Positions 44,731 to 55,400 of a stretch of DNA of 64,000 nt are shown here, one piece after another (positions within the stretch are counted from its first letter, which is position 1; the number at the start of each line of letters is the position of its first letter). The DNA lies in NCBI RefSeq assembly GCF_904846035.1, contig NZ_CAJGYT010000001.1:1550001-1614000 (forward strand), in the 5' to 3' direction. The stretch comes from Psychrobacter aestuarii. Lineage in GTDB: Bacteria > Pseudomonadota > Gammaproteobacteria > Pseudomonadales > Moraxellaceae. The notes below the pieces were generated by a model. It saw only the letters and a program-made list of their open reading frames with translations, was not told the DNA's origin and made no database searches. The translations under genes were made by a program, and so were the position numbers.

Positions 44731-45540
44731 ATGATACTTCCCAACAACGTCATCGGTCACCATATAAAAAGTCTGCAAGCCACCACCAGTACCTTACTGC
44801 GTGGTGGGCGCGGCAACATGGGCACGCCTGAGCCCATCATGCCTGAAAAAATGCTGGTACTCTATGAGCACGAAGCCTGCCCCTATTCGCGCCGTGTGCG
44901 TGAGGTGATGACGCACCTCAATCTTGATTATGAAAGCCGTCCAAGCCCGCACAAAGGGCATGTCTATCGTGACGAGTTGAAAGCGCGCGCGGGTAAGGCG
45001 CAAGTGCCGTTTTTGATTGATGACAATACTGAGGATCAGATTTTGGACTCACAGGCCATCATTGACCATCTGTTTGCCAACTACTCCAAAAATGGCGTGA
45101 CTCCAGAGCGTTATCAAGCGCCTAATGGTGACAAGGCGACCGTGATTAATAAAGCGGCAAGCGTGGTCTCTATGATGCGCGGCGTCAAAGCGGTACATCC
45201 TGACAAAAACCAAGCCCGTGGTCGTCCTGATGAGCCGCTGCATCTGTATGGCTTTGAAGCCAGTCCGTTTTGTCGCCTCGTGCGCGAAAAGCTGAGTGAG
45301 CTTGAAGTGGGCTTTATCAGTCACAGTGTCGCGCGTGAGCAGATTGAGGACATTGGTGCATTCGGGATGCGTTTGGGACTGGGCAAATACAAGCCCATCA
45401 AAGGCGGCAAGCGTGAGCACGTCATGCAAGAGGTGATGCACGGCAAATTGCAGTTTCCTTATCTGATTGATCCCAATACCGATACCCAGATGTTTGAGTC
45501 CAAAGACATCCTTGATTATTTGGAAAAAACGTACGGTTAA
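44731..45540 (+). CDS. Tandem thioredoxin-fold/GST N-terminal domain protein
   Basis: Protein of 269 residues made of two glutaredoxin-like GST_N domains. The first (about residues 40-115) has LYEHEACPYSRRVREVM and QVPFLIDDNTEDQILDSQAIIDHLF; the second (about 165-269) has LYGFEASPFCRLVREKL and QFPYLIDPNTDTQMFESKDILDYL. The first active site is CPYS and the second SPFC, so each keeps only one of the two redox cysteines, in opposite positions. No GST_C helical domain is present. A redox or glutathione-linked function is likely; the substrate is unknown. AGGACAACCCTC precedes the ATG. Located 143 bases after the Balon-like gene. Confidence 0.8.
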   Translation: MILPNNVIGHHIKSLQATTSTLLRGGRGNMGTPEPIMPEKMLVLYEHEACPYSRRVREVMTHLNLDYESRPSPHKGHVYRDELKARAGKAQVPFLIDDNTEDQILDSQAIIDHLFANYSKNGVTPERYQAPNGDKATVINKAASVVSMMRGVKAVHPDKNQARGRPDEPLHLYGFEASPFCRLVREKLSELEVGFISHSVAREQIEDIGAFGMRLGLGKYKPIKGGKREHVMQEVMHGKLQFPYLIDPNTDTQMFESKDILDYLEKTYG

Positions 45541-45600
45541 CGGGTGTATGCTATGCTCCAGCAGTAATATGTGTTTATTTTTATTTGAATGGCGTCCTTT

Positions 45601-46356
45601 ATGAGCAAAAATACCTTTGTATTGACCAGTTATAACATCCACAAAGGCATGTCATTGTTTAACCGGCAGGTCAAAATGCAAGGCATCGCCGAGGCGCTCG
45701 AGTCGGTCGGGTCAGATGTCTTGTGCTTGCAAGAGGTGCAAGGGCAAAATCTCAAGCGCACCATGCAATACAACGAATACCCCGAGCAGTCGCAGCACGA
45801 ATGGTTCGGCGAGTATCTACAGCTCGAAAACAGCTATGGCAAAAACTGCGAATACGACCACGGGCATCACGGCAATGCGGTGCTCAGTCGTTTTCCGTTA
45901 GACCCCAAGCACAATGTGAACATCACCGTAAATCGGCTTGAGCAGCGCGGCGTCTTGCATTGTGAAGTGCAGCCTGTGGGCTGGTCGCGTCCGCTGGTGG
46001 TGTTGTGCGCGCATTTAAACCTGTTTGAGCGCGACCGTATCAAACAATACCAAGCCATCAGCGACTATGTGCGCCATGAGATTGCTGCCGATCAGCCTTT
46101 GGTGCTGGCAGGTGATTTTAACGATTGGAAAAAGCTGTCTTGTGACAAGCTGGCAAGTGACCTTGGTATGACAGAAGCTTTTAAAGTCTGTCATGGCAAG
46201 CTGGAGCCGACCTTCCCCGCCAAGCTGCCCGTATTGAGTCTCGACCGCATCTACGTGCGTAACCTATCGGTCAAACGCGCATGGGTACACAGCGGCAAGC
46301 CGTGGTCAGACCTCTCCGACCATCTGCCCATCAGTGCAGAGCTGAGCTTATTGTGA
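45601..46356 (+). CDS. Endonuclease/exonuclease/phosphatase (EEP) family hydrolase
   Basis: Metal-dependent phosphohydrolase of 251 residues. Motifs: LTSYNIHKGM, DVLCLQEVQ (catalytic Glu), CEYDHGHHGNAVLSRFPL, LVVLCAHLNL, LAGDFNDWKK (GDFN) and the final SDHLPISAEL (DH). Such enzymes act on DNA, RNA, lipids or sugar phosphates; the target is not evident. No signal peptide is seen, so it is probably cytoplasmic. Two in-frame ATGs (45589 and 45601) are possible, neither with a strong ribosome site. Confidence 0.85.
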   Translation: MSKNTFVLTSYNIHKGMSLFNRQVKMQGIAEALESVGSDVLCLQEVQGQNLKRTMQYNEYPEQSQHEWFGEYLQLENSYGKNCEYDHGHHGNAVLSRFPLDPKHNVNITVNRLEQRGVLHCEVQPVGWSRPLVVLCAHLNLFERDRIKQYQAISDYVRHEIAADQPLVLAGDFNDWKKLSCDKLASDLGMTEAFKVCHGKLEPTFPAKLPVLSLDRIYVRNLSVKRAWVHSGKPWSDLSDHLPISAELSLL

Positions 46357-46493
46357 TAGGGTTTGGTAACGCTTTTTTATTACCGTGATTTTGTATGATT
46401 CAAAGACGCGGCTTTTATTAAAAGGCAGATGCTATCTAATTAAAAAGGCGTCAATAGCCTACGAAAATAACAGATACTTATAAGGATATAACC

Positions 46494-47486
46494 ATGTCTA
46501 ACCATCAGCTACCCACCAGCCAGCACGCTGTTTTAATATGCGAGTTTGGCGCCCCTGAAGTCATGCACTACCAAGACGGCGTCGCTGTGCCTGAGCTGAC
46601 CGATGGACAAGTGCTCATCAAAGTTGCTTATACAGGTATCAACCCTGTGGATTACAAAACCCGCCAAGGCAAAGGCTGGGGCGCTGAGGCGATTCAAAAA
46701 GACAAGTTTGATAATAACGAGCCTGCGATTTTGGGTTTTGATGTGGCAGGGGAAGTGGTCGCAAGTCGTGATGACGCCTACCAAGTGGGTGACAAGGTTG
46801 CGGCGCTGTCATTCAATGGCAACTGCTACGCCGAATATGTGGCAGTCGATGCCAATCTGGTCGCCAAAGTGCCTGAGTCTGTGAGCCTCAAGCAAGCAGG
46901 GGCGCTGCCGTGTATCGGACAAACGGCGATACAGTTTGTCGAATTTGCGGACATTAAGGCGGGCGAGCATGTGGTCATCAATGCGCCAGCGGGCGGCGTT
47001 GGGCATTTATTGATTCAATATTTAGCCCAAAAAATCGCTCAAGACGACATCAAAGTCAGCGTGATTTGCTCACCAGAAAAATACGCCAAGCTCGATGAAC
47101 TAATCGACACCAGCACACTGGCAGGCTGGATCGATTACACCAAAGATGAGGACTTCCCTGACTTACAAGCCGATATGCTATTGGATTTGGTCGGTGGTGA
47201 TGCTGGAGTGCGTGCGCTCGATACGCTCAAATCAGGCGCACACGTCTATGTGTTGCCAACGATTTGGGTCGATAAGCTCAAAGAAGCAGGGGAGCAAAAA
47301 AATCTACAAGTGGCAGGCTACAAAGCGCAGCGCAGCGGTGACGATATGGCGCGAGTGCTGCAGCAGGTCGCGGATGGTACATTGACCTTAAAGATTCAGC
47401 AGGTCTATCCGTTATCAGAAGCGGTTGCCGCGCATCATGAACTACAAAAAGGCGATGCCTTTGGCAAGATTGTCTTGCAGGCTTAA
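46494..47486 (+). CDS. Quinone-oxidoreductase-like NAD(P)H-dependent MDR enzyme
   Basis: Zinc-less medium-chain dehydrogenase/reductase of 330 residues. The N-terminal GroES-like domain (GINPVDYKTRQGKG, LGFDVAGEVVA) lacks the catalytic zinc ligands. The nucleotide-binding domain includes GALPCIGQTAIQF and INAPAGGVGHLLIQY (AxxGGVG), and the C-terminus ends with KGDAFGKIVLQA. Likely reduces quinones or reactive enones and aldehydes. AAGGATATAACC precedes the ATG. Convergent with the alkB-like gene. Confidence 0.88.
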   Translation: MSNHQLPTSQHAVLICEFGAPEVMHYQDGVAVPELTDGQVLIKVAYTGINPVDYKTRQGKGWGAEAIQKDKFDNNEPAILGFDVAGEVVASRDDAYQVGDKVAALSFNGNCYAEYVAVDANLVAKVPESVSLKQAGALPCIGQTAIQFVEFADIKAGEHVVINAPAGGVGHLLIQYLAQKIAQDDIKVSVICSPEKYAKLDELIDTSTLAGWIDYTKDEDFPDLQADMLLDLVGGDAGVRALDTLKSGAHVYVLPTIWVDKLKEAGEQKNLQVAGYKAQRSGDDMARVLQQVADGTLTLKIQQVYPLSEAVAAHHELQKGDAFGKIVLQA

Positions 47487-47553
47487 ATGACTGTTTATAG
47501 AGCATAGACTCATCAAGTCGGTCATTTACTGACCTGATAATGACAATCAGTAG

Positions 47554-48186
47554 TTAAAACAGGATACGCCGAAAGGTCATGCTGATGCGCCCTGTATCGA
47601 CCTTTTTGGTCTTGGGAATGGTATGTTTCCAATGCGTTTGCGTCGCGCCTGCCATCAGATTAAGCGTGCCGCTTGGCAATAATAGCTCAATGCGGCAGCC
47701 TGTGCGCTGATGTTTAAAGGCGACTTTGCGAGTAGCGCCCAGTGACCAGGTGGCAATCAGCGGCGCATCACCGAGCGCGGCTTCATTGTCCGCGTGATAG
47801 CCCATGCCTTCATTGCCTGTGGGATAGTCATTTAATAAGCAGGCGTTAAAATAATCGTCTGCGGTCTTTAATATGCCAAGTGCGTGTAATTTGGCTTCAA
47901 TTTGCCGCTTGATGTCATAGATCAGCGGATGCCACGGGATACTGTGGCGTGTGTGTCCCGAATAGCGATAGCGGATGCCATCATTACCCATCCACACCAC
48001 GCGCCGTTTGGTGATGTGCGTCTTTCCAAATAATGTGACCTTGTCCGCCTGCCACGGCAACTCAAGCAGTTGCTCGTAACAGGCGTCTGCGGGGTACTTT
48101 GGATGAGTGAGTAAGCCCAAATCATACAGCGCGCCATCATAAGGCAGCAGATTGTCAGGTAAGACTTGCGGCAACGTATCAGGCAT
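47554..48186 (-). CDS. AlkB-like 2-oxoglutarate/Fe(II) dioxygenase
   Basis: DNA or RNA dealkylation enzyme of 210 residues, closest in layout to ALKBH2/3-type proteins. The iron ligands are HADNE (HxD) and the His of HWKHTIP; the 2-oxoglutarate-binding arginines lie in the final GRISMTFRRI. The substrate-handling segment RRVVWMGNDGIRYRYSG and NDYPTGNEGMGYHADNE also match the family, which reverses 1-methyladenine and 3-methylcytosine damage. It is separate from any ada gene in this window. Confidence 0.88.
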   Translation of the reverse strand: MPDTLPQVLPDNLLPYDGALYDLGLLTHPKYPADACYEQLLELPWQADKVTLFGKTHITKRRVVWMGNDGIRYRYSGHTRHSIPWHPLIYDIKRQIEAKLHALGILKTADDYFNACLLNDYPTGNEGMGYHADNEAALGDAPLIATWSLGATRKVAFKHQRTGCRIELLLPSGTLNLMAGATQTHWKHTIPKTKKVDTGRISMTFRRILF

Positions 48187-48227
48187 CGCAGCGACCGTTT
48201 TTATGCATCAATTGCTGCCCAATCACG

Positions 48228-50135
48228 TTATGCCTCGCCCAAAAAGCCGCCGCTTTGACGTTGCCACAGCTTGGCGTATACGCCGTCGAGTTCAAGCAAT
48301 TCGTCATGGCTGCCTTGCTCAATGATGTGTCCTTTGTCCATCACCACCAATCTGTCGAGTGCGGCAATGGTGGATAAACGGTGCGCGATGGCAATCACGG
48401 TTTTGCCCGTCATGATGTCATTCAGACTCTCCGTAATCGCAAATTCAATCTCAGAATCCAGCGCACTGGTCGCCTCATCGAGCAGTAGAATCGGCGCGTT
48501 TTTGAGCATCACGCGGGCAATGGCGATACGTTGGCGCTGTCCGCCTGAGAGCTTCACCCCGCGTTCACCAACTTGGGTATCGAGTCCGGTATTGCCTTTA
48601 TCATCACGCAGCGCTTGGATAAATTCCCACGCCTGCGCTTTTTTGGTGGCGGCAATAATCTCATCATCGGTGGCATCGGGGCGACCGTAGGCGATGTTTT
48701 CACGCACCGTGCGGTGTAGTAAGGAGGTGTCCTGAGTCACCATGCCGATGGTCTGGCGCAATGACTCTTGCGTGACCGCGTCAATCGCTTGCCCATCGAT
48801 ACAAATCTTACCGCTATCAACGTCGTAAAAACGCAATAACAGATTAACCAAAGTCGATTTACCCGCGCCTGAGCGCCCGACCAAGCCGATTTTTTCACCC
48901 GCTTTGATGTCTAAATAAAAGTCATCGAGCAGCTTGATGGTTTTTTGCTTACTGGCAGGGGTAGCGACGCTATCGACCGTGTCGCCTTCATTGTCGGTTA
49001 AGGTGTCGCCTTTATCATCATAACTAAAATCCACATGGTCAAAGACGATGTGCCCATCGGTGACGTTCAAGTCTTTGGCGTCAGGACGGTCGGTAATCGC
49101 GTGCGGTGTGGAGAGGGTACGCATGCCATCTTGCACCGTGCCGATACTCTCAAACAGACTGCTGGTCTGCCACATAATCCAGTGCGTGAGACCATTTAGA
49201 CGCAGCGCCATAGCAGTCGCGGCGGCAATCGCGCCCACACCGACTGCGCCTTCTTGCCACAAATAAATACCGATAATCGCGGTTGAGCCAATCAAGGTCA
49301 CACTGATGATGTGGTTGACCACCTCAAGGTAGCTGACCCAGCGCATCTGCGCGTGTACCGTACCCAAAAACTGCCCCATCGCGTGCTTGGCATAGCCCAG
49401 CTCACGGCGCGAATGGCTAAACAATTTGACGGTCATGATATTGGCATAGGCGTCGGTGATGCGCCCTGTCATCAAGGCGCGCGCGTCCGCCTGTACAATC
49501 GCGGTGCGTTTTAGCTTGGGAATGAAATACCACATCGCCGCGCCAAACAGCACCAGCCAAATGGCAAAAGGAATCAGCAGCAAGCTGTCTAGGTTAAATA
49601 AAATCACCCCCGTGGTGACAAAGTACACGGTCACGTACATCATCATGTCGGTGATGGTCATCACCGTATCACGCACGGCAAGCGCGGTCTGCATCACTTT
49701 TGCCGACACGCGTCCTGAAAACTCGTCTTGATAAAACTGCATCGACTGCCCGAGCATACGGCGGTGAAAGCGCCAGCGCATCTGCATCGGAAACACGCCC
49801 TGAATCACCTGAAAATGTACCAAAGACGACAAGGCAATCCATAGCGGACTTAAAATCAGTACCGCGAACATGAGTAGCAGCATGTCGCCTTTTTCAAGCC
49901 ACAAGGTTTCAGGCGTATACATGCCGAGCCAATCGACGAGATTACCAATCCACGCAAACAGCATCGCCTCATAGACACCGACGCCCGCCGAGAGCACCAT
50001 AAACAGCAGCAGCCAGCCGCGCAGACCGTGGGTACATGCCCAAATAAAGCGCAATAGCCCATGACGGGGCAGCGGCATAGGCGTCTCTGGAAAGGCGGGC
50101 AGGCGAGATTCAAAAAAGCGAAATAAAGCATTCAT
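48228..50135 (-). CDS. ABC exporter, fused permease and ATPase
   Basis: Half-transporter of 635 residues. A membrane domain of six helices (about 25-330) is followed by an ATPase domain with Walker A VGRSGAGKSTLVNLL, signature LSGGQRQRIAIARVML, Walker B ILLLDEATSALDSE and AHRLSTIA. An acidic, charged insert lies before the ATPase core (DDKGDTLTDNEGDTVDSV). It resembles multidrug or lipid exporters of the MsbA type; the substrate is unknown. I chose the ATG at 50135. It is 42 bases upstream of the alkB-like gene and may be cotranscribed with it. Confidence 0.85.
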   Translation of the reverse strand: MNALFRFFESRLPAFPETPMPLPRHGLLRFIWACTHGLRGWLLLFMVLSAGVGVYEAMLFAWIGNLVDWLGMYTPETLWLEKGDMLLLMFAVLILSPLWIALSSLVHFQVIQGVFPMQMRWRFHRRMLGQSMQFYQDEFSGRVSAKVMQTALAVRDTVMTITDMMMYVTVYFVTTGVILFNLDSLLLIPFAIWLVLFGAAMWYFIPKLKRTAIVQADARALMTGRITDAYANIMTVKLFSHSRRELGYAKHAMGQFLGTVHAQMRWVSYLEVVNHIISVTLIGSTAIIGIYLWQEGAVGVGAIAAATAMALRLNGLTHWIMWQTSSLFESIGTVQDGMRTLSTPHAITDRPDAKDLNVTDGHIVFDHVDFSYDDKGDTLTDNEGDTVDSVATPASKQKTIKLLDDFYLDIKAGEKIGLVGRSGAGKSTLVNLLLRFYDVDSGKICIDGQAIDAVTQESLRQTIGMVTQDTSLLHRTVRENIAYGRPDATDDEIIAATKKAQAWEFIQALRDDKGNTGLDTQVGERGVKLSGGQRQRIAIARVMLKNAPILLLDEATSALDSEIEFAITESLNDIMTGKTVIAIAHRLSTIAALDRLVVMDKGHIIEQGSHDELLELDGVYAKLWQRQSGGFLGEA

Positions 50136-50417
50136 AGGCAGCACAAAACGCGCGGGAAGACAGACATCCGCGTCGTTACTTTAATAAAAATGATGCGTCA
50201 TTTTAACAAATCATACCGCCAAAACCTGCATGGTAATTGTAATTTGCATGCATCAGACACCGACAAATAGGGTTGCAAAAACAGGCATTGTCTGTACAGC
50301 CTCACCAAAAACCGATAGACGTACGCGTAAGAGCTTGCTACCGTCTGCACGTTTTTACGTGCTCTGTACCTTTGCTCCGTATAGGGCGTGTTTTGGTTTT
50401 TATTGCAGGCTCTTTTT

Positions 50418-51299
50418 ATGCTTTATCTTAGTATTGCTGTGTTGTGCAGCGTCAGCGTCTCGGTGCTGTTAAAGCTGCTGCGTCAAGCGGACTTGGACAT
50501 TCGTCAGACCATCTTGGCAGGCTATCCGATTGCGTTTTTGCTTACCTTGTTACTGCTCGCGCCTGATACGGCGGGCATTGGTAGCTTAACGGGAACGGCG
50601 TGGGCGATTATTGTGGCGCTTGGGGTGCTGCTGCCGACGGTGTTTGTGGTGCTTGGGCGCGCGATTGGCGTGGCGGGAATGGTGGCGACCGATGCCGCGC
50701 AGCGCTTGTCGCTGATTATTCCGATTATTGCTGCCTTTGTGTGGTTTGGCGACAGCGTGTCGATGACGCGCTTGCTTGGTTTGGCGCTTGGCTTTTTGGC
50801 ACTTATCGCGCTGGTGTATCGTCCATCGCAACCTAAAGACAGCACGGATGCTAAAACGCAAAATACGCCGATAGCCAACGTCAGCACGTTATCCTTTTGG
50901 CTGTTTGCGGTGTGGGCAGGCTACGGGGCGATTGATGTACTATTTAAACAAGTCGCCAAACAAGGCGCGGCGTTTCCGTTGACCTTGTTTGTGAGCTTTG
51001 GCGTGGCGGGCGTGTTGCTGTTCCTATATTTGCTGATGCAGCGCCCCAATTGGCAGCCGCGTGCACTTATGGCAGGCGTGCTGCTTGGCGCGCTGAATAT
51101 GGGCAACATTTATGCCTATGTGCGTGCGCATCAGGTGCTTGCGGACAGCCCAAGCATTGTTTTTACTGCGATGAATGTCGGGGTGATTGCGCTTGCCAGC
51201 ATCATCGGTGTCGGCGTGTTTAAAGAGCGTTTAAGCGGTATTAATATGCTCGGCATCGCGCTCGCCATCGCCTGCGTGCTGGTGCTGTTTTTATTATAA
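50418..51299 (+). CDS. DMT-superfamily (EamA-like) permease
   Basis: Integral membrane protein of 293 residues with about ten hydrophobic helices in two repeats separated by a hydrophilic linker (RPSQPKDSTDAKTQNTP). The second half begins LSFWLFAVWAGYGAIDVLFK and ends LSGINMLGIALAIACVLVLFLL, typical of EamA-type drug/metabolite transporters. The substrate cannot be told. The ATG at 50418 follows GCAGGCTCTTTTT; a frame start at 50388 is less likely. Confidence 0.75.
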   Translation: MLYLSIAVLCSVSVSVLLKLLRQADLDIRQTILAGYPIAFLLTLLLLAPDTAGIGSLTGTAWAIIVALGVLLPTVFVVLGRAIGVAGMVATDAAQRLSLIIPIIAAFVWFGDSVSMTRLLGLALGFLALIALVYRPSQPKDSTDAKTQNTPIANVSTLSFWLFAVWAGYGAIDVLFKQVAKQGAAFPLTLFVSFGVAGVLLFLYLLMQRPNWQPRALMAGVLLGALNMGNIYAYVRAHQVLADSPSIVFTAMNVGVIALASIIGVGVFKERLSGINMLGIALAIACVLVLFLL

Positions 51300-51506
51300 A
51301 TGCTTGAGTTAAGCGCGATGCGCTGCATGAGTGCTGCGGCTATCGTCCTGTTATTTTATGGTGACGGACGGCGCGTGAGCATAGGCAATCTGCGCGCGGT
51401 GTGGTAAGGTGTTTTGCACACAAGTTGGCTGGCATTGGCATGGCAGCGACACGATTTTTTCTGATAAAATTGGACTTTTATCAACAATAAACAGGATGAG
51501 CATCCC

Positions 51507-52397
51507 ATGGAATATCAAAAACAATTACAGCGTATCAAAGACGGTTCTGGCTTTATCGCCGCGCTTGACCAAAGTGGCGGCAGCACGCCAAAAGCGCTCG
51601 CCAACTACGGCGTTGAGAGCGATGCGTATGACAGCGATGAGGCGATGTTTGAGCAGGTACACGAGATGCGTGCGCGTATCATGACTTGCGACTGCTTTGA
51701 CAGTGAGCGCGTGCTTGGCGCGATTTTGTTTGAAGACACCATGGAGCGCGAAGTCAATGGTAAGCCAACCGCCGACTATCTGTGGCATGACAAAAACATT
51801 GTGCCGTTTTTAAAGGTCGATAAAGGGCTGGCTGAGCAAATGAGCGGCGTACAAGTCATGAAGCCGATGCCAAACCTAGATTTATTATTGGATAAAGCCA
51901 AAAACTATGCGGTGTTCGGCACCAAAATGCGCTCGGTCATCTATGAGCCAAACGTCGACGGTATTGAACTGGTGGTACAGCAGCAGTTTGACGTGGCAAA
52001 ACAAATCCTATCAAAGGGTTTGATGCCCATCGTTGAGCCAGAGGTGGACATCAACAGCGCGGACAAAATTGGCTGTGAGCGTCTGTTAAAGGTGAATATC
52101 CTAAACAACCTTGAGCGCTTAAACGATGACCAGCAAGTGATGCTCAAACTGACTTTGCCTGAAGAAGCGGGCTTTTACCAAGAGCTCGTTGATCATCCAA
52201 AAGTGCTCAAAGTCGTGGCACTGTCAGGTGGCTATAGCCGTACCGACGCCTGTGCCAAACTTGCCGAAAACCCAGGCATCATCGCCAGCTTCTCACGCGC
52301 CTTTACCGAAGGCTTGAGCAAGCAGCAAAGCGATGAAGCATTTGCCGACACCATTAACGCTTCGATTGATGAGATTTATCAGGCATCAAAGGTGTAA
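51507..52397 (+). CDS. fda: Fructose-bisphosphate aldolase class I
   Basis: Schiff-base aldolase of 296 residues of the short bacterial class I family, cleaving fructose 1,6-bisphosphate. Signatures: GFIAALDQSGGSTPKAL, GAILFEDTMEREVNGKPTADYLW, FLKVDKGL, GTKMRSVI, LMPIVEPEVDI (conserved Glu), and LPEEAGFYQELVDHPKVLKVVALSGGYSR with the phosphate-binding GGYSR. AGGATGAGCATCCC precedes the ATG. A single gene with a strong terminator at 52431. Confidence 0.93.
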   Translation: MEYQKQLQRIKDGSGFIAALDQSGGSTPKALANYGVESDAYDSDEAMFEQVHEMRARIMTCDCFDSERVLGAILFEDTMEREVNGKPTADYLWHDKNIVPFLKVDKGLAEQMSGVQVMKPMPNLDLLLDKAKNYAVFGTKMRSVIYEPNVDGIELVVQQQFDVAKQILSKGLMPIVEPEVDINSADKIGCERLLKVNILNNLERLNDDQQVMLKLTLPEEAGFYQELVDHPKVLKVVALSGGYSRTDACAKLAENPGIIASFSRAFTEGLSKQQSDEAFADTINASIDEIYQASKV

Positions 52398-52430
52398 ACT
52401 GAGCCAAGACCCAGACCGCTGCACAAAAGC

Positions 52431-52468
52431 AAAACCCCAACGCGTAGTGATGCGCGTTGGGGTTTTTT
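52431..52468. terminator. Bidirectional terminator between fda and the RND permease gene
   Basis: CCCCAACGCG (52435-52444) pairs with CGCGTTGGGG (52453-52462); A and T runs flank the stem. Confidence 0.93.
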
Positions 52469-52499
52469 AATAAACCTATTGAACCCTACAAAACTTGGC

Positions 52500-55400
52500 T
52501 TAGCTGTGTTTTGCTTTGTGTCGCCACTCCCTGATGCGCTCTTGCGCACTCATCACCACCACAAAGAACATCGGCACAAAATAGATGGCCAACAGCGTGG
52601 CACTGACCATGCCGCCAAAGACGCCCGTCCCAATCGCGTGCTGCGTCTCAGCGCTGGCACCACTTGCCAGCATCAACGGCACCACGCCCAGACCGAACGC
52701 CAGCGAGGTCATCAAAATAGGACGCAGGCGCAAGCGCGCCGCCATCACGGCAGATTGCACCAGTCCGTTGCCCTCTTCGCGCAGCTGCTTGGCAAACTCC
52801 ACGATTAAGATGGCATTTTTGGCAGACAGACCGATGACGGTAATCATCCCGACTTTAAAAAACACGTCGTTGGGCAAGTCGCGGATGGTGACCGCCAGTA
52901 CCGCACCGAGCAAACCGAGCGGCACAACGAGTAGCACCGATAGCGGAATCGACCAGCTCTCATACAGTGCCGCCAGCACCAAGAACACCACCAGCATCGA
53001 CAGCGCCATCAGTATCGGCGCTTGCTGTGCGGATTGCTGCTCTTGTAGCGCCTGCCCCGTCCACGCAACGGTAAAGCCTGACGGCAGCTCGGCGGCGAGA
53101 CGGTTGATTTCTGCCATTGCCTCACCACTTGAGACGCCCGCCGCCGCACTGCCTGAGAGACGCAGCGCAGGGTAACCCTGAAAGCGCGTGAACTGCGGCG
53201 GCGTGTTGCGCCAATGAGGGGTGACAAACTCAGACAACGGCACCATACCGCCTGCACGGTTACGTACGTACAGACTCAGCACATCGTCGATTTGCATTCG
53301 CGCGGGCGCATCGGCTTGGACGATGACTTGCTGCATGCGCCCTTCGTTTGGAAAGTCATTGACATACAAAGAGCCGAGCGCGGTGGACAAGGTGTCGCTG
53401 ATGTCAGTAAACGAGACGCCAAGGGTTTCTGCTTTTTTACGGTTGATGTCTAAGTCGATACTGGTGCCCGCAGGCAAGCCATCGGCGTAGACGTCGCTGA
53501 GTTTTTTACTGCTTTGTACCAATGCGAGCATTTTGGCTTCGGCATCTTTGAGCGCCGCGTAGCCTTGATTGCCACGGTCTTGTAAAAAGAAGCCAATATC
53601 AGAGCTGGTACCAAGCTCATCAATCGCAGGCGGCAGCATATGCATCACGGTGCCTTCTGACACGTCAGCCATCGCCGCTTGCGCTTTTTCCAGCTCTTTA
53701 CTGGTTGAGGTGTCGCTACGCGTTTGCCAATCGCGCAAGGTGGTAAAGCTGAGCGCGGTATTGGTGCCTGAACCTGAAAAACCAAACCCAATCACCGTCA
53801 TGGTCGATTCAATCGCAGGGCGGGTACTGACGTATTGCTCGAACTGCTTGACCACCGCCAAGGTGCGCTCGGTGGTGGCGTCCGCAGGCAGCTGAAAACT
53901 GCTCATAAAATAGCCTTGGTCTTCTTCAGGCAAAAAGGACGACGGTAGCTGACGAAAGGTGACCACCAAGGCGGCAACCAGTGCCACAAACACCAGCATC
54001 ATGCGCCCTGAGCGCTTTGCCAGCGTGCCGACCTGCGTCTCATAACGCTGATTCATGCGCTCAAAGCGGTGATTAAACCATTTAAAAAACCCACGTTTGC
54101 TGTGCGTTTCTTGATTCACAGGACGCAGCAAGGTCGCGCACAGGGCAGGGGTCAGCGTGAGCGCCAAAAAGGCAGAGAATAAAATCGATACCGCCATGGA
54201 TAAGGCAAATTGCTTGTAAATCACGCCCACCGAGCCACTGGCAAACGCCATCGGAATAAACACCGCCGTCAACACCAAGGTGATGGCAATAATAGCGCCA
54301 GTGATTTCGCGCATCGCTTTTACGGTTGCCGCTTTTGGCGACAAGCCTTCTTCGGCCATCAAGCGCTCGACATTTTCGACCACCACAATGGCATCATCGA
54401 CAATAATACCGATGGCAAGCACCATACCAAACATGGTCAGCACATTAATAGAAAACCCAGCGATGAGCATGATGGTGAACGTGCCCAACAAGGCAATGGG
54501 CGCGACAATCGCGGGAATTAAGGTGTAGCGGAATTTTTGCAAAAACAAATACATCACCAAGAACACCAACACCATCGCCTCAAGCAAGGTATGGATGACT
54601 TTTTGAATAGAGATTTTTACAAAAGGCGCGGTATTAAACGGGGTCGAGTAGCTCATGCCTGATGGTAAGCTGCGGCTCAGCTCTGCCATACGCGCTTGCA
54701 CTGCTTCTGCTGTCTTGACCGCGTTGGCACCAGGCGCCAACTGAATGGCAGCGGCGGTGGCGGTTTTGCCATTTTCGCGGTTGATAAAGCCGTAAGACTG
54801 CGAGCCAATCTCTACCCGCGCCACATCGCTCAACACGACAGTTGCGCCATTGGTATTGGCACGCAGCACAATGCGCGAGAAGGCATCCACATCGGTCAGC
54901 TGCCCTTGCGCGGTCAAAGGCACCGTCACGCGCTGCCCTGATATCGTGGGCGCAGCGCCAATACTGCCAGGGGCAATTTGCGCGTTTTGCTGGGTGATGG
55001 CGGTGGCAACGTCGTTCATGGTCAGGCTGAGCGCCGACAGTTTGCTCGGGTCAACCCAAATGCGCATCGCCTTTTCTGAGCCGAACGACTGTATGCGCCC
55101 AACGCCATCAATACGGCGCAGCTCTTCGATGATGTTGCGCGCCATATAGTCATTGAGCGTGATTTCATCATAGCGCCCATCATCAGACTTTAGACCGACA
55201 ATCATCAAAAAGTTGGCGCTGGCAGACTCTACGGTCAGACCGCTTTGGCGTACCGCTTGCGGCAGGCGCGACTCGATGGTTTTTAGCTGGTTTTGAATGT
55301 CGACCTGTGCCATATTGGGGTCGGTGCCAGGTTTAAAGGTGGCGGTGATGGAGGCGGAGCCTGAATTGTCCGCTGAGGACTCAAAGTACATCAAGTTTTT

